A DNA stretch of 10,375 nucleotides from the NCBI GenBank assembly GCA_013812565.1, contig JACCTF010000047.1, forward strand, positions 1-10,375, read 5' to 3'. A program made the position numbers and the translations under genes. Numbering within the stretch: position 1 is the stretch's first letter; each line of letters begins with the position of its first letter. Source of the DNA: Pyrinomonadaceae bacterium (lineage in GTDB: Bacteria; Acidobacteriota; Blastocatellia; Pyrinomonadales; Pyrinomonadaceae). Of this stretch, positions 1 to 5,661 are shown piece after piece. The notes under the pieces are model-generated. The model was not told the origin of the DNA and made no database searches. It saw only the letters and a list, made by a program, of their open reading frames with translations.

Positions 1-63
1 TGCCAATAAAATAAGGGCTGGTGCGCACCGTCGCCCAATCACTCAAGAATTTCACGACCTGAC

Positions 64-127
64 TGTCACCCATGTCGTGATACTCGCTTGATCTAAGATT
101 TTGTCACCTATGTCGTGATACTCGACA
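64..127. mobile_element. Candidate insertion-sequence terminus with two direct repeats (IS21-like?)
   Basis: A 23-bp sequence beginning TGTCACC and ending GATACTCG occurs at 64-86 and again at 102-124, with one difference (C71 versus T109) and 38 bp start to start. The second copy is followed by ACA, so read on the minus strand the block begins TGTCGAGTATCACGAC. A TG...CA boundary with internally repeated terminal units is the organisation known for IS21-family ends. The element body would lie to the left of the window, and no transposase is visible, so the family is an inference. Each copy also holds an imperfect palindrome (TCAC-7 nt-GTGA in the first copy, TCAC-6 nt-GTGA in the second), so a paired operator for the downstream methyltransferase is the main alternative. 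Confidence 0.4.
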
Positions 128-141
128 TCTATTAAGTAAGA

Positions 142-972
142 ATGAGTCCGAACAAAACCGATAAAGAGCTAGCTTTTCTGCACGATCTGTATGTTGAGCC
201 GGATTGGAGCGAGCGGTTCGCGGCGCTTGCGGATGAGCATCTTGAGCCGTTGAAGAAAGGGCGGATCTTGTATGTCGTAACTGGTACGGGCGGTCATGCG
301 TTGGCGATGCTTGAGCGTGCCGGGAAAGATACGACGCTCGTTGGCATAGACGAAAGCGAAGAACGTTTGGTGTTGGCGCGAGCAAAAGCGGCGGCGCTGG
401 GGATCAGCGGAAGAACCGAGTTTCATCAAGCGCAATTGGAAGAATTTGACTTTGATGATGCCCGGTTTGATTTAGTCCTCGGCGATGCTTCGTTGATCGC
501 GCCAGAGCGTCTGCCGGAGATGTGTGCCGAGATGGTTCGCGTTGCGGTTCCGGGCGGCGGGGTGGCCCTGAGCGTTGCGACCTGGTCGAGTTTCGGCGAG
601 TTCTTCTCGATCTACTGGGAAACTTTGTTGAGCGCTGAACTCGCTGACTATGCGCCCATGGTCGAAAGACTAATCGCCGAACTACCTACGCCTTCAGACG
701 TAGAGACATTGTTTGCACGCGAAGGAATCAGTGAGTTGCAGTCATGGACGAGCAGGGAAGAATTTATCTACGCTTCAGGCGAAGCGTTTGTGGATTCGCC
801 ATTGATCACAAGCTTTCTGCTCCAAAGTTGGCTTGAGCCACTCCCTGATGAAGCGGCGCGACAGCGTGTGCGACAACAGGTTATGCGCATCCTCGATGAC
901 GAGCGAAATGGATCAGACTTTGTGCTATCAGTTAAAGCGACGTTGGTCGTCGGGCGTAAACCAGAAGGGTAG
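142..972 (+). CDS. Class I SAM-dependent methyltransferase, substrate unknown
   Basis: This 276-residue protein has a Rossmann-type methyltransferase core. The glycine-rich SAM loop lies at about residues 43-51 (LYVVTGTGG). An acidic residue ends strand 2 (VGIDES, D70), where the ribose hydroxyls of SAM are normally held. A post-motif strand runs through RFDLVLGDASL (108-118), and VPGGGVALSVATW (136-148) fits the strand-5 region. Residues 150-270 are a helical C-terminal part with a final strand (VLSVKATLVVGRK). The overall plan resembles UbiE/Methyltransf_11-type enzymes acting on small molecules or lipids, but nothing seen fixes the substrate. Motif I is unusual: the conserved acidic residue before the glycine loop is replaced by Val/Thr. 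ATG 142 is preceded by an in-frame TAA at 133 and only a weak purine tract (TAAG). The gene starts 14 nt after a repeat block that may be an IS end, so its promoter may lie in that block. It converges on tatA. Confidence 0.8.
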   Translation: MSPNKTDKELAFLHDLYVEPDWSERFAALADEHLEPLKKGRILYVVTGTGGHALAMLERAGKDTTLVGIDESEERLVLARAKAAALGISGRTEFHQAQLEEFDFDDARFDLVLGDASLIAPERLPEMCAEMVRVAVPGGGVALSVATWSSFGEFFSIYWETLLSAELADYAPMVERLIAELPTPSDVETLFAREGISELQSWTSREEFIYASGEAFVDSPLITSFLLQSWLEPLPDEAARQRVRQQVMRILDDERNGSDFVLSVKATLVVGRKPEG

Positions 973-984
973 ATAGAAAATGAT

Positions 985-1035
985 AAGCAGCAAGCCGTTA
1001 CGTGAACTCGTCGTTTACGCAACGGCTTGCTGCTT
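985..1035 (-). terminator. Long intergenic hairpin, terminator between converging genes
   Basis: Arms 985-999 and 1021-1035 are a perfect 15-bp inverted repeat (AAGCAGCAAGCCGTT). After one A/C mismatch the stem continues with 1001-1007 pairing 1013-1019, including one G-T pair, which leaves a 5-nt loop. On the minus strand the stem is followed by a U-rich stretch (ATCATTTTCTATC, 984-972), so it should terminate tatA transcription. On the plus strand there is no T-tract, but it may still shield the methyltransferase mRNA, whose stop codon is 12 nt away. Confidence 0.7.
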
Positions 1036-1056
1036 GCTTAGCGGCGGGAACTTTCG

Positions 1057-1314
1057 TTAGCGCGGCCTGTTAATTGTGAACTTATCAGAGGCGAGTTCAT
1101 CTTCTCTGAGGCTTTGCGCTTCAGCAGCCCGCAAACTTTCGCGGCGCGGCGCTTCGTTTAGCTCTTTATCTTCCTCGCCTTCAGCTACTCCCTTCTTAAA
1201 CTCGCGAATGCTCTTGCCCATGCCTTTAGCCAATTGCGGTAAGCGCGTGCTTCCAAAGAGCAGCAGCAAAATAACGAGAATAACAACGAGTTCCGTTACA
1301 CCTAAACCTGCCAT
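1057..1314 (-). CDS. tatA: Sec-independent protein translocase subunit TatA/TatE family
   Basis: TatA oligomerises in the cytoplasmic membrane and forms the conduit through which folded twin-arginine substrates pass after TatBC recognition. The 85-residue protein has the family layout: a short N-terminus with the conserved Glu (GVTELV, E8), one hydrophobic transmembrane helix (about 5-20), the FG hinge (F20-G21), then an amphipathic helix with LPQLAKGMGKSIREFKKG (25-42). A charged, probably disordered tail follows. The FKKG motif favours TatA/E over TatB. ATG 1314 is supported by a strong Shine-Dalgarno GGAGGA at 1323-1328, 8 nt upstream. No tatB or tatC is in view. The HNH gene ends 53 nt upstream on the same strand, so co-transcription is possible. 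The long hairpin downstream is the likely terminator. Confidence 0.93.
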   Translation of the reverse strand: MAGLGVTELVVILVILLLLFGSTRLPQLAKGMGKSIREFKKGVAEGEEDKELNEAPRRESLRAAEAQSLREDELASDKFTINRPR

Positions 1315-1367
1315 ATTAAAATTCCTCCGTTAATAGACTTGTCTTGACGTTGATGAAGATTTGTATG

Positions 1368-1895
1368 TCAATCCCCAATATCTGATTCGTAGAAGAGATA
1401 CTTGCGCCACGTTTCATCCGCTCTTCCCAAGTAGCGCATGATCTGCCGGTTGACGTGCAGCGAGAAACCGCGCGGATGACGAATTAGATGCATTCCGGAC
1501 TCTTCCGGCGTGCGGTTGCCTTTACGATGATTGCAGCGCTTGCAGCATGCTACCAGATTGTCCCAAGTGGATTCGCCGCCGCGCGACCGAGGCAACACAT
1601 GGTCAAGCGTTAACTCTGATGGTGGCAAGTGCTTACCGCAATACTGGCACGTCGAATGATCGCGTAGCAGTATGTTCTTCCTCGATAGCGACCGATTCTT
1701 GAATGGGATATGAATGTACTCAGTTAAGCGAATTACAGAAGGAGCGCGCATCGACACGCGTGCCGAGTGCAACGTGCGACCATTATGTTCTTCGACACGT
1801 GCCACTCCTTTGAAGATCATTACAACGGCGCGCCTTTCGCTGCACACGTTGATCGGTTCATACGATGCATTAAGGACCAGAACTCGTCCGTTCAT
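1368..1895 (-). CDS. HNH endonuclease family protein
   Basis: A 175-residue stand-alone HNH protein. An N-terminal domain of about 75 residues (starting [16 protein letters not shown]) precedes the beta-beta-alpha-metal nuclease fold. Two CxxC pairs (C83/C86 and C118/C121) would bind structural zinc. Between them lies the [13 protein letters not shown] strand with the D98-H99 pair, where H99 would be the general base. N113 in WDNLVACC and H123 in CNHRKGN complete the HNH signature. Proteins of this type, with the same N-terminal LNASYEPI segment, are widespread single-copy bacterial genes of unproven biological role, related to McrA-like nucleases. No methylase or restriction partner lies beside it, so a classic restriction role is not supported. 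All catalytic residues are present, so the gene looks intact. The start at 1895 has little Shine-Dalgarno signal, and a sigma70-like promoter sits immediately upstream. Confidence 0.9.
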   Translation of the reverse strand: MNGRVLVLNASYEPINVCSERRAVVMIFKGVARVEEHNGRTLHSARVSMRAPSVIRLTEYIHIPFKNRSLSRKNILLRDHSTCQYCGKHLPPSELTLDHVLPRSRGGESTWDNLVACCKRCNHRKGNRTPEESGMHLIRHPRGFSLHVNRQIMRYLGRADETWRKYLFYESDIGD

Positions 1896-2239
1896 ATCGC
1901 TTCTGATGTTACGCGAGCGTAAGAGCGCGTGTCAAAACCACACTCCACTGTCGCCGCCCCAGCTTACCATGACTTCTGCTTTCCCTGTGTGATCCACTGC
2001 TGCTCATGCTATAGCTTTCAAGAGAGTGAGAGTTTAGAGTATCGCCTTCAGGCGGGCTGTGCTGAGAGGAAAGAAGCTCAACTAAAGTCTGTACTCCGAA
2101 TCAGTATCCGTCAAATCTTTCGCTTGAACTCTATATGTACTAAACCAATCGTGTTACGTCTCTGTTGCTTTTTCTCCAAGTCTCTCACCAGCGAGGAAGC
2201 ATTTCGCGAATCACTCAAGGCTCACTTAAGTCAAACCAC
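1896..2239. other. 344-nt intergenic region, no gene recognised
   Basis: Apart from the HNH promoter, I find no convincing reading frame, tRNA or known RNA family here. It holds a purine-rich run with degenerate GAGAGTT-like units (2021-2040). Directly after it is a small palindrome CGCCT-TC-AGGCG (2043-2054) that could form a 5-bp stem in the RNA downstream of the iminopeptidase. Near the right end the 10-mer CACTTAAGTC is repeated at 2223-2232 and 2237-2246, running into the iminopeptidase stop codon. No strong U-tract terminator is visible for the iminopeptidase. Confidence 0.5.
1906..1935 (-). promoter_or_regulatory. Sigma70-like promoter of the HNH gene
   Basis: On the minus strand a perfect -35 hexamer TTGACA (1930-1935) is followed after 18 bp by TAACAT (1906-1911), which matches the -10 consensus at 4 of 6 positions including the key A2 and T6. 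Transcription would begin near 1899, leaving only about 4 nt before ATG 1895. The mRNA would then be almost leaderless, which agrees with the lack of a Shine-Dalgarno sequence. Assigned from the sequence alone. Confidence 0.45.
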
Positions 2240-3190
2240 TTAAGTCGTAGCGCGGAAGCGATCCGTCGCTTCCACCAGCGCGCTCGTATTCCCTGGCTCG
2301 AGTGCTGAATGCCCGGCGTTTGGGATAACCTGTAGCTCGACTTCCGGCCATGCCCTGTGCAACTCCCAGGCGCTCATCATCGGGCACACAATGTCATACC
2401 GGCCCTGTACAATCACCGCCGGGATCGAGCGAACCTTCCCAACGTTTTCGATCAAGTAATTGTCTGACTCAAAGAACGCATGGTTGACGAAGTAGTGACA
2501 CTCGATACGCGCTAGGGACAGAGCTAGCCGCGGCTCACCAAAGTGATCGATCAAACTTTGATCTGGAAAAAGCTTCGAGGTGCTTCCTTCCCAAACGCTC
2601 CACGCCCGTGCCGCCGCAAGACGCACCGTTTCAACTTCGCTTGTCAAGCGGCAGTGATAGGCGCTCAACATGTTGCCTCGCTCCGCTTCGGGTATCACTC
2701 GCAGAAACTCTTCCCATACTTCGGGGTAGATGGCGCTCGCGCCCTCTTGGTAGAACCACTCGATCTCCTTCCGTCGGCACAGGAAAATCCCTCGCAGGAT
2801 CAGGGCGCGCACCCTTTCCGGATGCGTCTCGGCGTAAGCCAATGCCAGCGTGCTGCCCCACGATCCGCCGAAGACCACCCATCTTTCAATGCCAAAACGC
2901 TCGCGCAAAAGTTCAATGTCTTTGACCAGATGCCATGTCGTGTTATCTTCAAGACTCGCATGCGGCGTGCTATGCCCAGAGCCGCGTTGGTCAAACAATA
3001 TAATGCGGTATGCTGCGGGGTCGAAAAATCGTCGGTACTCGGGAATTGTTCCGCCGCCGGGGCCGCCATGCAAGAAAACAACCGGCTGCCCCGCGGGATT
3101 GCCGCACTGCTCATAGTACAGTGCGTGCACCTGCGAGACCTGGATCATGCCTTGATCATATGGCTCAATTGGATCGTACAAGGTTCGCAT
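2240..3190 (-). CDS. pip: Proline iminopeptidase (peptidase family S33)
   Basis: A cytoplasmic alpha/beta-hydrolase that releases N-terminal proline from peptides, used in peptide turnover. Numbered from ATG 3190 (316 aa, the usual family length), the oxyanion-hole motif HGGPGGG lies at 41-47 and DQRGSG at 67-72. The nucleophile elbow GGSWGS has Ser110. The acid is Asp266 (QGRYDIVCP) and the catalytic base is His294 (NAGHSA). The helical cap, rich in Trp and acidic residues (about 140-240), includes ARAWSVWEG, typical of the enzyme, and C-terminal residues continue to the normal end. I chose ATG 3190 because the family typically begins MRTLYxxIEPYD, as here. A GTG two codons earlier (3194-3196) would add only Met-Ala. 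No clear Shine-Dalgarno is seen for either start. It is separated from comF by about 110 nt of unremarkable sequence. Confidence 0.93.
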   Translation of the reverse strand: MRTLYDPIEPYDQGMIQVSQVHALYYEQCGNPAGQPVVFLHGGPGGGTIPEYRRFFDPAAYRIILFDQRGSGHSTPHASLEDNTTWHLVKDIELLRERFGIERWVVFGGSWGSTLALAYAETHPERVRALILRGIFLCRRKEIEWFYQEGASAIYPEVWEEFLRVIPEAERGNMLSAYHCRLTSEVETVRLAAARAWSVWEGSTSKLFPDQSLIDHFGEPRLALSLARIECHYFVNHAFFESDNYLIENVGKVRSIPAVIVQGRYDIVCPMMSAWELHRAWPEVELQVIPNAGHSALEPGNTSALVEATDRFRATT

Positions 3191-3301
3191 TGCCACATCA
3201 TACAGAGGTTCAGCACCATTGGGCTAGACACTCGTACCTTCTCCCCTTGTCTGAAATTCACCTGCTTCTCCGGTTTGCGGTGTAGAGATCAATACCCTTG
3301 T

Positions 3302-4018
3302 TTATGTACCGGCGCGCGCTGCCGTCAACACAAAAACTTCCTCAGCTCTGGCTGTAATCAGCGCGTTGGCGCAGGCAGTGACGGTCGCCCCCGTAGTGAA
3401 CACGTCGTCGACAAGCAGGATGCGCTCCCCTTCAATAAGTCTTGGACGATTGACCACGAAAGCCTCGGCGACCGATTCACGACGAGCATGGGCGTCCATG
3501 CCGGCGCGGTGCAAAGATGTGTGACTCGTGCGAATCAAGCTTCGTTCATCAAGCGGGAGCCGAGCACGGGCGGCCAGGGCGTGGGCGAGCACCGCGGCTT
3601 GATTAAAGCCTCGCTCCTGTTCGCGCTTCGGGTGCAGAGGCACGGGCACGATGCGCGTCGCGGCAGCGAGCGGCGGACGTCTCCCCTGCTCAAACAGCAA
3701 ACCACTGAGGCGCGACGCGACATGCGGCTCGCGTTTCAGTTCGAGCACCGCGGCGCGTAGAGCACCCTCGTATAAACCGACGGCCCGCGCCGCCGTCCAA
3801 GGCTCCGCGTCGCAGCGGCGGCAGCGCACTCCGCTTCGCTTATCTTCTGCCACTGCCACTTGGGCCGCTGGAGCCAACGCGCCACACTTCCAACACAGCG
3901 CATCTTGTTCCGTAAACAGGCGGGTCTTCTGCCAACACTCGGCACATGCCGGGTCGTCGCGCCGCGCCTCGACGCTTGCCCGGTTGCATACCCCGCACGT
4001 TCGCGGGTAGATAAGCAT
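3302..4018 (-). CDS. comF: ComF family protein (zinc-finger phosphoribosyltransferase-like)
   Basis: ComF-type proteins are cytoplasmic and act in DNA uptake during competence in several bacteria, where ComF contacts the uptake helicase and primosome proteins. They are also common in species not known to be competent. This 238-residue copy has an N-terminal zinc region with four CxxC pairs (C8/C11, C25/C28, C42/C45, C66/C69). The ComF core follows, with IVPVPLHPKREQERGFNQ (123-140), and then the PRPP-binding loop RILLVDDVFTTGATVTAC (199-216). All hallmark residues are present. ATG 4018 is the first in-frame start: an in-frame TGA lies four codons upstream, and no good Shine-Dalgarno precedes the ATG. 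The family usually has about 10-20 more residues before the first Cys. Such a segment exists just upstream in another frame (see 4018-4062), so the gene may be frameshifted at its very start yet still translated from this ATG. The dksA-like terminator isolates it from the genes upstream. Confidence 0.88.
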   Translation of the reverse strand: MLIYPRTCGVCNRASVEARRDDPACAECWQKTRLFTEQDALCWKCGALAPAAQVAVAEDKRSGVRCRRCDAEPWTAARAVGLYEGALRAAVLELKREPHVASRLSGLLFEQGRRPPLAAATRIVPVPLHPKREQERGFNQAAVLAHALAARARLPLDERSLIRTSHTSLHRAGMDAHARRESVAEAFVVNRPRLIEGERILLVDDVFTTGATVTACANALITARAEEVFVLTAARAGT

Positions 4019-4062
4019 CAGGCCGCGTCATAGAGCTGGCTACATTTGCGAACGAGATGCAT
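4018..4062 (-). other. Out-of-frame ComF N-terminal segment or 14-codon upstream ORF
   Basis: ATG 4062, with a GGAGG at 4065-4069 only 2 nt before it, opens a 14-codon frame MHLVRKCSQLYDAA. It ends at TGA 4018-4020, sharing one base with the comF ATG (TGATG). Joining this peptide to the comF frame by stepping back one base at GCC-TGA gives LYDAA-LMLIYPRTCGVC, which looks like a normal ComF N-terminus. I infer either a lost base (a CCC run reduced to CC), a sequencing error, or a coupled leader ORF. The close Shine-Dalgarno spacing is unusual. Confidence 0.45.
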
Positions 4063-4102
4063 AACCTCCGCCGGTTTTCTAAGCTTCAATAGAATACAGA
4101 AA

Positions 4103-4138
4103 CGGCCCCCGACTCGTGATCTTTGAGTCAGAAGGCCG
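4103..4138 (-). terminator. Rho-independent terminator of the dksA/traR-like gene
   Basis: On the minus strand, CGGCCTTCTGACTC (4138-4125) pairs with GAGTCGGGGGCCG (4115-4103) as a 13-bp stem with two G-U pairs and one bulged U, closing a 9-nt loop. It is followed directly by TTTCTGTATTCTATT (4102-4088). It lies about 28 nt past the stop codon of the gene at 4166-4537. Confidence 0.8.
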
Positions 4139-4165
4139 CACGCTTTATGTTCAACTAAGATGCGT

Positions 4166-4537
4166 TTATTGATCCTCGTCTTGGTTTAACAAACCGCGTT
4201 CCTGTAAGTCCTGGCAGCGCAAACAATGTCTGGCCCACGGTACAGCATCTAATCGCTTCTCCAGCACCGGTTCCCCACAGTTAACGCATTCGCCGTACTC
4301 GCCCGCTTCTACACGCCCCAACGCTTCGTCTATCAGTTGAAGCAAGCGACGGTCGTTGGCCGACATCGAGATCATTAGTTCTTTCGCGTAAGCGTTGGCA
4401 GCCATGTCAGCCGGATCCTGTGTTGCTTCCGAGTCTCTTTCGCGGCTGGACATTTCGGCATCCGTCACCTGCTTAAACAATGACTCACGTCGCGATAGTA
4501 ATTTGTCGCGGTACGTTTTTAACCTTTTTTTATCCAT
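4166..4537 (-). CDS. DksA/TraR family C4 zinc-finger regulator
   Basis: Proteins of this family bind RNA polymerase through the secondary channel and alter rRNA and stress promoter output, often together with ppGpp. This 123-residue member has an N-terminal coiled-coil region (about 1-75). At its tip region is DPADMA (41-46), matching the DxxDxA motif whose acidic residues are needed for DksA activity. The C-terminal zinc finger is C84-x2-C87 ... C105-x2-C108 (CVNCGEPVLEKRLDAVPWARHC). It is shorter than E. coli DksA (151 aa), closer to the TraR/YocK-like short forms widespread outside Proteobacteria, so I give no firm gene name. The ATG at 4537 is followed by a lysine-rich start (MDKKRLKTYR) typical of the family. 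A well-formed terminator follows, and rlmH ends 104 nt upstream on the same strand. Confidence 0.9.
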   Translation of the reverse strand: MDKKRLKTYRDKLLSRRESLFKQVTDAEMSSRERDSEATQDPADMAANAYAKELMISMSANDRRLLQLIDEALGRVEAGEYGECVNCGEPVLEKRLDAVPWARHCLRCQDLQERGLLNQDEDQ

Positions 4538-4641
4538 ACCCTTTATTTACCCCGTAGTTCTTCTTGATCAAAATCCTGCTTGAAGCCCATGTACAGGAGG
4601 GGAGTTCATGCGAGAAGCGCCGCTTTCGACTTCAACAATTT

Positions 4642-5106
4642 CTACTTTTGATATGGTAGACCACGCATGATCGTGTATGCCCGATAAAGCTGTTCCACCA
4701 ACACGACGCGCGCCATCTCGTGCGTCAAAGTCAAACGCGACAACGACCAGCGGAGTACGCCGGCGCGGTTTTTTAGTTCCGGCATGAGTCCGAAGTGACC
4801 GCCCACCACAAACGCTACTTCCTTCGCAGCAAGCATTTGCCAGCGTCCGATCTCTGCCGCTAATTCGTGTGAACTCCACTGCTCTCCCTGTTCATCTAGT
4901 AGCACCGTCACGCTACTGGAGCGCAACGCTTCCGTGATGCGCTTGCCTTCATCTTCCAAACAAGCGCGCCCATCTGTGCCGCCGCCTTCGCGAAGCTCTG
5001 TCACCTCACAGCGAACAAAGTGCGCGAGGCGGCCGAGATACTCATCAACCAGCGCACGCATCTGCTCGTTCTTTGTTTTGCCGATCCAGATTAAGCGCAT
5101 GCGCAT
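4642..5106 (-). CDS. rlmH: 23S rRNA (pseudouridine1915-N3)-methyltransferase RlmH
   Basis: RlmH is a small SPOUT methyltransferase that acts as a dimer and methylates pseudouridine 1915 in helix 69 of 23S rRNA on assembled 70S ribosomes. The 154 residues match the family throughout: an N-terminal MRMRLIWIGKTKNEQM, a central VTVLLDEQGEQWSSHELA (66-83), the SAM-binding trefoil-knot segment FVVGGHFGL (99-107), then WSLSRLTLTHEMARVVLVEQLYRAY to the end. Length is normal. One oddity is the C-terminal tail: it reads PYQK, whereas relatives such as the E. coli enzyme (PYHRE) and staphylococcal enzyme (YHK) have His there. The codon is CAA, one base from a His codon. An alternative start is the second ATG (5100), which gives MRLIWIGK. 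It follows rsfS after 54 nt, as in many bacteria. Confidence 0.93.
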   Translation of the reverse strand: MRMRLIWIGKTKNEQMRALVDEYLGRLAHFVRCEVTELREGGGTDGRACLEDEGKRITEALRSSSVTVLLDEQGEQWSSHELAAEIGRWQMLAAKEVAFVVGGHFGLMPELKNRAGVLRWSLSRLTLTHEMARVVLVEQLYRAYTIMRGLPYQK

Positions 5107-5160
5107 CTCTATAAAATTGCTAATACAGCAAAATCCTGAAAAGTAGCATTACGTCCATGC

Positions 5161-5661
5161 TTAGTGGGCATCATCAGGAGCATGTTCTGACGCAAGTTCC
5201 GGCGGCAATTGAACTCGCCGAGCGTCTCGCCACAACCTTTCAAGATCATAGAAGCGCCGAGCTTTCTGTTCGAAAATATGCACGACGAAGTCACCGTAAT
5301 CGATCAGAATCCACTCGGCGCCGTTATACCCTTCAACGCGTGCCGCAGGCGTGCCGCGCCGCTTCAGACGTTCGACGATTTCATCAGCAATGGCCTGTAC
5401 CTGGCGCGCATTAGCGCCGCTCGCCAGCAGGAAGTAGTCGGTAAAGCTGGCAATGTCGCGCAAATTCAGCGCGACGAGATCAATGGCCTTTTTGTCGCTC
5501 GCCGCTTGTAGAGCAAGCATCATTCGTTCGTCCAGCCCGGCGGCTTGCTCCTCGACCGGCGTGCTGCCGCTCGCTTCTCCGGCGGCTGGCGGCGCATCGG
5601 TCGCGCGCTCAGTAGTGGTGTGAGACGGGATTATTTCTGGCATTGAAAAATTCTGTTTCAT
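5161..5661 (-). CDS. rsfS: Ribosome silencing factor RsfS (Iojap/YbeB family)
   Basis: RsfS binds ribosomal protein L14 on the large subunit and blocks joining of the 30S subunit when nutrients are short. With ATG 5661 the protein has 166 residues. The conserved domain begins near residue 43 (LDERMMLALQAASDKKAIDL). It continues through SFTDYFLLASGANARQVQAIAD (72-93) and EWILIDYGDFVVHIFEQ (116-132) to FYDLERLW (137-144), all hallmarks of the family. The first 42 residues are a Ser/Thr/Pro/Ala/Glu-rich, probably disordered extension, and the last 20 are also variable. The start is uncertain: ATG 5661 overlaps the end of nadD by 53 nt, ATG 5643 by 35 nt, and the frame is open to 5736. None has a strong Shine-Dalgarno. 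The overlap suggests translational coupling to nadD, the usual neighbour. Confidence 0.9.
   Translation of the reverse strand: MKQNFSMPEIIPSHTTTERATDAPPAAGEASGSTPVEEQAAGLDERMMLALQAASDKKAIDLVALNLRDIASFTDYFLLASGANARQVQAIADEIVERLKRRGTPAARVEGYNGAEWILIDYGDFVVHIFEQKARRFYDLERLWRDARRVQLPPELASEHAPDDAH

Noticed and set aside
2..91. Short plus-strand frame open from the left edge (29 codons) and a minus-strand frame from ATG 73 running off the edge
   Set aside because: Both run through the repeat block and neither resembles a protein I know. They are too short to call without upstream sequence.
1929..2243. Plus-strand open frame of 104 codons in the gap before the iminopeptidase
   Set aside because: No Shine-Dalgarno, odd Cys/Ser-rich composition, no family resemblance, and it overlaps the HNH promoter and ends inside the iminopeptidase stop region.
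2223..2246. CACTTAAGTC repeated twice at the end of the iminopeptidase gene
   Set aside because: A single 10-bp duplication 14 bp apart that partly overlaps the stop codon. Probably a local slippage product without function.
2543..3760. Long plus-strand open frame (405 codons) antisense to the iminopeptidase and comF
   Set aside because: The minus-strand genes have complete family motifs over the same DNA. The antisense product has no recognisable domain and looks like a codon-bias shadow.
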